From Aestuariirhabdus litorea (GTDB lineage Bacteria > Pseudomonadota > Gammaproteobacteria > Pseudomonadales > Aestuariirhabdaceae): DNA of 64,000 nucleotides. The stretch spans positions 558,001-622,000 of the forward strand of contig NZ_QWEZ01000002.1 of the NCBI RefSeq assembly GCF_003864255.1, read 5' to 3'. This document shows, in pieces, positions 61,093 through 64,000 of this stretch; positions within the stretch are counted from its first letter, which is position 1; every line of letters begins with the position of its first letter. The notes beneath the pieces are model-generated. The model saw nothing but the letters and a program-made list of their open reading frames with translations. It made no database searches and was not told where the DNA came from. The translations under genes and the position numbers were made by a program.

Positions 61093-62685
61093 GTGCCAAC
61101 TCACTCCCAACACTCGCGCTGGTTTATCGCCTTCCTGCTGTTCACCGCCATCCTCTGTGGTGCACTGATCATGGTGGTCGAGGTGTTGGGGTCACGGGTC
61201 ATAGGTCCTTTCTTTGGGGTCAGCCTGTTTATCTGGACCTCCCTGATCGCGGTGACCATGATTTCGCTGGCCCTCGGTTATGCCGTGGGGGGCTGGCTCT
61301 CGGACCGCTATGGCGAGGCCCATAATCTGTACGCCATCATCCTGTTGGCGGGGCTCGCAGTACTCTGGATCCCGATTTTAAAAGCCCCGGTATTGCAGTT
61401 TTGCGTCCCCCTCGGGTTGCGGCTGGGCTCCTTTGTCAGCACCACCCTGCTGTTTGGCCCTTCCCTGTTTTTGCTGGGGTTTGTCTCCCCCTACCTGGTC
61501 CGCATCGCCGCCCGTGAGCTCAACAGCCTTGGGCGCACGGTGGGGAGCTTTTACGCCATCTCCACCCTGGGATCGGTGGCGGGCACGGCTCTGACCGGCT
61601 TTGTGCTGATTGCCTGGATGGGGGTTGATCGCATCTTTCAGGTGGTGGGGTTGTTGCTGGTGTTGCTGGGGGCCGGCTACCTGCTGGCGACGCGTCACTA
61701 TCGCGGGTTGTGGCCCCTGCTGCTGCTGCCTCTGCTGCTGTGGATGCAGCCCAGGCAGGAGTTGCCTCGGGTGACCATGGCCAACGGCACTCAGGCTGAA
61801 CTGGTGGCCAGCGTCGATAGCCACTACGGCAGTGTCAAAGTGGTGGACTACAGCTTTGGTGCCAAGCGTGTGCGGGAGCTGTTGATTGATGGCCTTGTGC
61901 AGGGCGGAGTGGACGCCAGCAATGGCGAGTCGGTTTATGAGTACCCCTATTTTTTACAGCTGTTGCCCTGGGCGATGAACCCGAAGATGGAGACTGCGCT
62001 GGTGATCGGCATGGGAGCGGGTGTGATTCCCCGCTGGTTCGATCAGCAAGGGGTGGTGACCGATGTGGTGGATATCGATCCGGTCATCTACCGTATGGCC
62101 CGGGAGTATTTTGGTGCCACGCCGCGGGGTGAATGGTATGTGGAGGACGCCCGCTACTTCCTGACCCAAAGCCCTAAACAGTACGACCTGGTGGTCATGG
62201 ATGTGTTCACCGGTGATACCACCCCGGCCCACCTGCTCAGTGTCGAGGCATTGGGGTTGATCGAGAAGCGTCTGGGCGAGCGGGGCATGCTGGCGATCAA
62301 CCTGGCCGGAGAGCTCCACCGGGATACCTATATGAGCGCGTCGGTGATCAAGACCCTGCGTCAGGTGTTCGAGCAGGTGGAGATCTACCCTACCTTCTCA
62401 CCCGGTCCCGAATTAAGCTTTGGGAATCTCGCCGTGATCGCCTACCAGGGACCGCCCCGCCCCCTTGATAAGGAACGGCTGAACCGTTTTTCCGTCCATC
62501 CCATGGCCCGTGAGGGGGTGCAGGCCAATCTGGGCCGGCGCTTCGAATTCCCATCGGGCACCCCGGCCATTGTGCTGACGGACGACTACAACCCGATCGA
62601 CTTTTTCGACTCTGAAACGCGCGAGGGGGTGCGTGAGATCATCATCAATTCTACCCCCTGGGAGATCCTTATCTACTCGGGTTGA
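61093..62685 (+). CDS. Membrane-fused spermidine synthase-like protein
   Basis: Protein of 530 residues. The N-terminal half has about seven membrane helices (first AFLLFTAILCGALIMVVEVLGSR, then GVSLFIWTSLIAVTMISLALGY), followed from about residue 230 by a SpeE-type Rossmann domain with ALVIGMGAGVIPRWF, VVDIDPVIYRMAREYFG, the acidic EDARYFL and LVVMDVFTGDTTP. Such membrane aminopropyltransferase-like proteins are widespread, but their substrate is usually unknown. The start is GTG 61093, with GGAG 8 bases upstream. Confidence 0.88.
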   Translation: MPTHSQHSRWFIAFLLFTAILCGALIMVVEVLGSRVIGPFFGVSLFIWTSLIAVTMISLALGYAVGGWLSDRYGEAHNLYAIILLAGLAVLWIPILKAPVLQFCVPLGLRLGSFVSTTLLFGPSLFLLGFVSPYLVRIAARELNSLGRTVGSFYAISTLGSVAGTALTGFVLIAWMGVDRIFQVVGLLLVLLGAGYLLATRHYRGLWPLLLLPLLLWMQPRQELPRVTMANGTQAELVASVDSHYGSVKVVDYSFGAKRVRELLIDGLVQGGVDASNGESVYEYPYFLQLLPWAMNPKMETALVIGMGAGVIPRWFDQQGVVTDVVDIDPVIYRMAREYFGATPRGEWYVEDARYFLTQSPKQYDLVVMDVFTGDTTPAHLLSVEALGLIEKRLGERGMLAINLAGELHRDTYMSASVIKTLRQVFEQVEIYPTFSPGPELSFGNLAVIAYQGPPRPLDKERLNRFSVHPMAREGVQANLGRRFEFPSGTPAIVLTDDYNPIDFFDSETREGVREIIINSTPWEILIYSG

Positions 62686-62811
62686 TCCTGGGCACGGCAG
62701 ACAGCCCGGCGGGAATAGGATAGCCTGTACCCCGCCCGGGGAGGCGTGCGTTTAAAAATTACAGAACAGCAAAACAACAGAATAACAAATAACTAAAGAA
62801 GGAGCGGAACC

Positions 62812-63198
62812 ATGATAGAGCAGACCCTGAAACAGTGGCACGAACTGTTGGTGAGCAAAGACCCTGCCGGTTTGCAGCAGCTGTTGGCCGAGGAGGTGGT
62901 GTTCCATTCGCCGGTCGTGCACAGCCCCCAGCAGGGAAAGCCGATCACCAGCCTCTACCTCGGTGCGGCGATGCAAGTACTCGCCAACCCCAGTTTTCGC
63001 TATCTGCGGGAGGTGGCCAGTGGAGATAACGCCGTTCTGGAATTCGAGACCGAGATCAACGGCATTCACATCAATGGGGTGGACATGATCCGCTGTAATG
63101 AAGCGGGCCAGATCGTCGACTTCAAGGTGATGCTGCGACCGCTGCAGGCGGTTAACCTGGTGCACCAGATGATGGGCCAGCGGTTGTCTAAGGCCTAA
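62812..63198 (+). CDS. NTF2-like (SnoaL-type) protein
   Basis: Small alpha+beta protein of 128 residues with the cone-shaped NTF2-like pattern: helix LKQWHELLVSKDPAGLQQLLAEEVVFHSPVV, then FRYLREVASGDNAVLEFETEINGIHINGVDMIRCNEAGQI-type strands and FKVMLRPLQAVN. Function not assignable. The leader (62755-62800) is unusually A-rich and contains almost no G, followed by a strong AAGGAG, consistent with an unstructured, well-translated 5' region. Confidence 0.83.
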   Translation: MIEQTLKQWHELLVSKDPAGLQQLLAEEVVFHSPVVHSPQQGKPITSLYLGAAMQVLANPSFRYLREVASGDNAVLEFETEINGIHINGVDMIRCNEAGQIVDFKVMLRPLQAVNLVHQMMGQRLSKA

Positions 63199-63272
63199 CC
63201 CCAGTCAAGGGTGTGGCGCTGTAGCCTTTCCGCGAGAGAGTACGCGAACGAGGTCAGACCAAGGAGTATGTG

Positions 63273-63650
63273 ATGGAGATGGATCAATCCCTCAATGTCT
63301 ATGGTGAGGCGCTGCAGCCCTGCAGTGAACGCCCCAGGACCGGTTTTTTCCGTGATGGCTGCTGCAACACGGGCGCCCAGGATGTAGGCTCCCACACGGT
63401 GTGTGTCGAGGTCACCGATGATTTCCTGGCCTTCTCGAAGGCGCGTGGGAACGACCTGACTACCCCGGTTCCCGAGTTCGGTTTTCCGGGCCTCAAGGCG
63501 GGCGATCGCTGGTGTTTGTGCGCGGCCCGGTGGCTGGAGTCCCAGCAGGCCGACCAGGCCCCCAGGGTGCATATGACCCGAACCCACCTGCGCGCCCTCG
63601 AGGTGATCCCGCTGGAGTTATTGCGGCGTTACGCCGCTGACCTGAATTGA
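63273..63650 (+). CDS. DUF2237 family protein
   Basis: Protein of 125 residues with the DUF2237 signature SERPRTGFFRDGCCNTGAQD, then GSHTVCVEVTDDFLAF, PEFGFPGLKAGDRWCLCAARW and the C-terminal RTHLRALEVIPLELL. Four Cys (GCCN and WCLC) suggest a metal or redox site, but no function is established. The start ATG 63273 lies 6 bases after AAGGAG; a GTG immediately before is less likely. Confidence 0.93.
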   Translation: MEMDQSLNVYGEALQPCSERPRTGFFRDGCCNTGAQDVGSHTVCVEVTDDFLAFSKARGNDLTTPVPEFGFPGLKAGDRWCLCAARWLESQQADQAPRVHMTRTHLRALEVIPLELLRRYAADLN

Positions 63651-63820
63651 CCCAAAGCCCACCGCCGGCGAGGGCTGACCGGGTACAGCCGGGGCCGCCC
63701 CAGGTGGCGTTTTGATCAAGAAGTGTTAGCGTGAAAGCGGCAAACTGGGTACTATCCAATGCGGCGCCCAAGACACGGAGAAGGGTGCCACAGTGCTCCA
63801 TCTCCTGAACCGGGACCGCC

Positions 63821-64000
63821 ATGTTAGAAACACTCCTACAACTACCAGATGATCCGATTTTGGGGCTTATGGCCGCCTATCGGAAAGACCCCAACCCCCT
63901 CAAAATCGACCTGGGCGTCGGTGTCTACAAAGATGAGACCGGTAATACACCCGTCCTCGAGGCCGTAAAACAGGCCCAGCTGCACCATATCCAGACGGAA
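63821..64000 (+). CDS. Aromatic/aspartate aminotransferase (3' end outside the window)
   Basis: The first 60 residues of a class I PLP aminotransferase: MLETLLQLPDDPILGLMAAY followed by DLGVGVYKDETGNTPVLEAVKQA, the classic N-terminus of the TyrB/AspC subgroup where the arm contacts substrate. The gene runs out at the right edge. Aromatic versus aspartate specificity cannot be decided from this part. Confidence 0.92.
   Translation, partial: MLETLLQLPDDPILGLMAAYRKDPNPLKIDLGVGVYKDETGNTPVLEAVKQAQLHHIQTE

Overview
The window is about 60% GC, densely coded and reads as an ordinary chromosomal segment of a gammaproteobacterium, most like the Pseudomonadales/Oceanospirillales side of the class. The main reason is gene order: modBC, hemW-rdgB-DUF4426-metW-metX, yggT-proC-yggS, pilT-pilU, ruvX-yqgE-tonB-gshB-pilGHIJK-chpABC-rsmE, the S-adenosylmethionine (SAM) cycle genes and tkt-epd-pgk-fba follow the order I remember from Pseudomonas, with some genes missing or added. 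I see no phage, insertion sequence, integron or CRISPR. The species cannot be named from the sequence.

Layout. 1-2.4 kb: end of a molybdate transporter (modB partial, modC) and a convergent AlkA-type glycosylase. 2.4-4.4 kb: an exported DUF1329 protein and a small DUF3392 membrane protein. 4.4-12.8 kb, all on the minus strand: hemW, rdgB, DUF4426, metW, metX, a dynamin-like GTPase that breaks the usual order, yggT, proC, yggS. 12.9-31.1 kb: the twitching and surface-sensing block, with pilT and pilU, then ruvX/yqgE/tonB/gshB on the other strand, then the complete Pil-Chp chemosensory set pilG-pilH-pilI-pilJ-pilK-chpA-chpB-chpC. ChpA is a 2193-residue kinase with several Hpt domains and a perfect hexanucleotide tandem repeat coding for (Ala-Glu)22. 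31-33.5 kb: rsmE, a cytochrome b and a cytochrome c'. 33.5-38.1 kb: a minus-strand SAM-cycle operon (sahR, metK, ahcY, metF) headed by an ArsR-methyltransferase fusion with a palindromic operator just in front of it.

38.2-43.7 kb: tkt, epd, pgk, fba (pentose phosphate, glycolysis and the erythrose-4-phosphate step towards PLP). 43.8-46.7 kb: two stand-alone family-3 solute-binding proteins on either side of a metal-efflux type permease. 46.7-48.2 kb: a MaoC hydratase and an SDR dehydrogenase that together resemble a split peroxisomal-type multifunctional beta-oxidation enzyme. 48.3-54.1 kb: a soluble zinc-binding (CZB) chemoreceptor behind a near-consensus FliA promoter, a lysine/aspartate repeat protein, DUF1244, a pentapeptide-repeat protein, an EamA exporter, a lipase-like hydrolase and CheV. 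54.1-59.8 kb: serA, tRNA-Thr(CGT), a lipoprotein esterase, and a photolyase/DUF523-DUF1722/FAD-oxidoreductase operon with phased direct repeats upstream. 60-64 kb: a GAF-GGDEF diguanylate cyclase, a membrane spermidine-synthase-like protein, an NTF2-like protein, DUF2237 and the start of an aromatic aminotransferase.

Taken together the cell looks motile in two ways: by type IV pili (retraction ATPases plus Pil-Chp) and, judging from the FliA promoter and CheV, by flagella. I did not find an obviously novel defence or mobile system. The most unusual items are the ChpA repeat, the inserted dynamin-like GTPase, the long metX leader hairpin, the SahR operator, the FliA-driven CZB receptor and several undescribed inverted or direct repeats in promoters.
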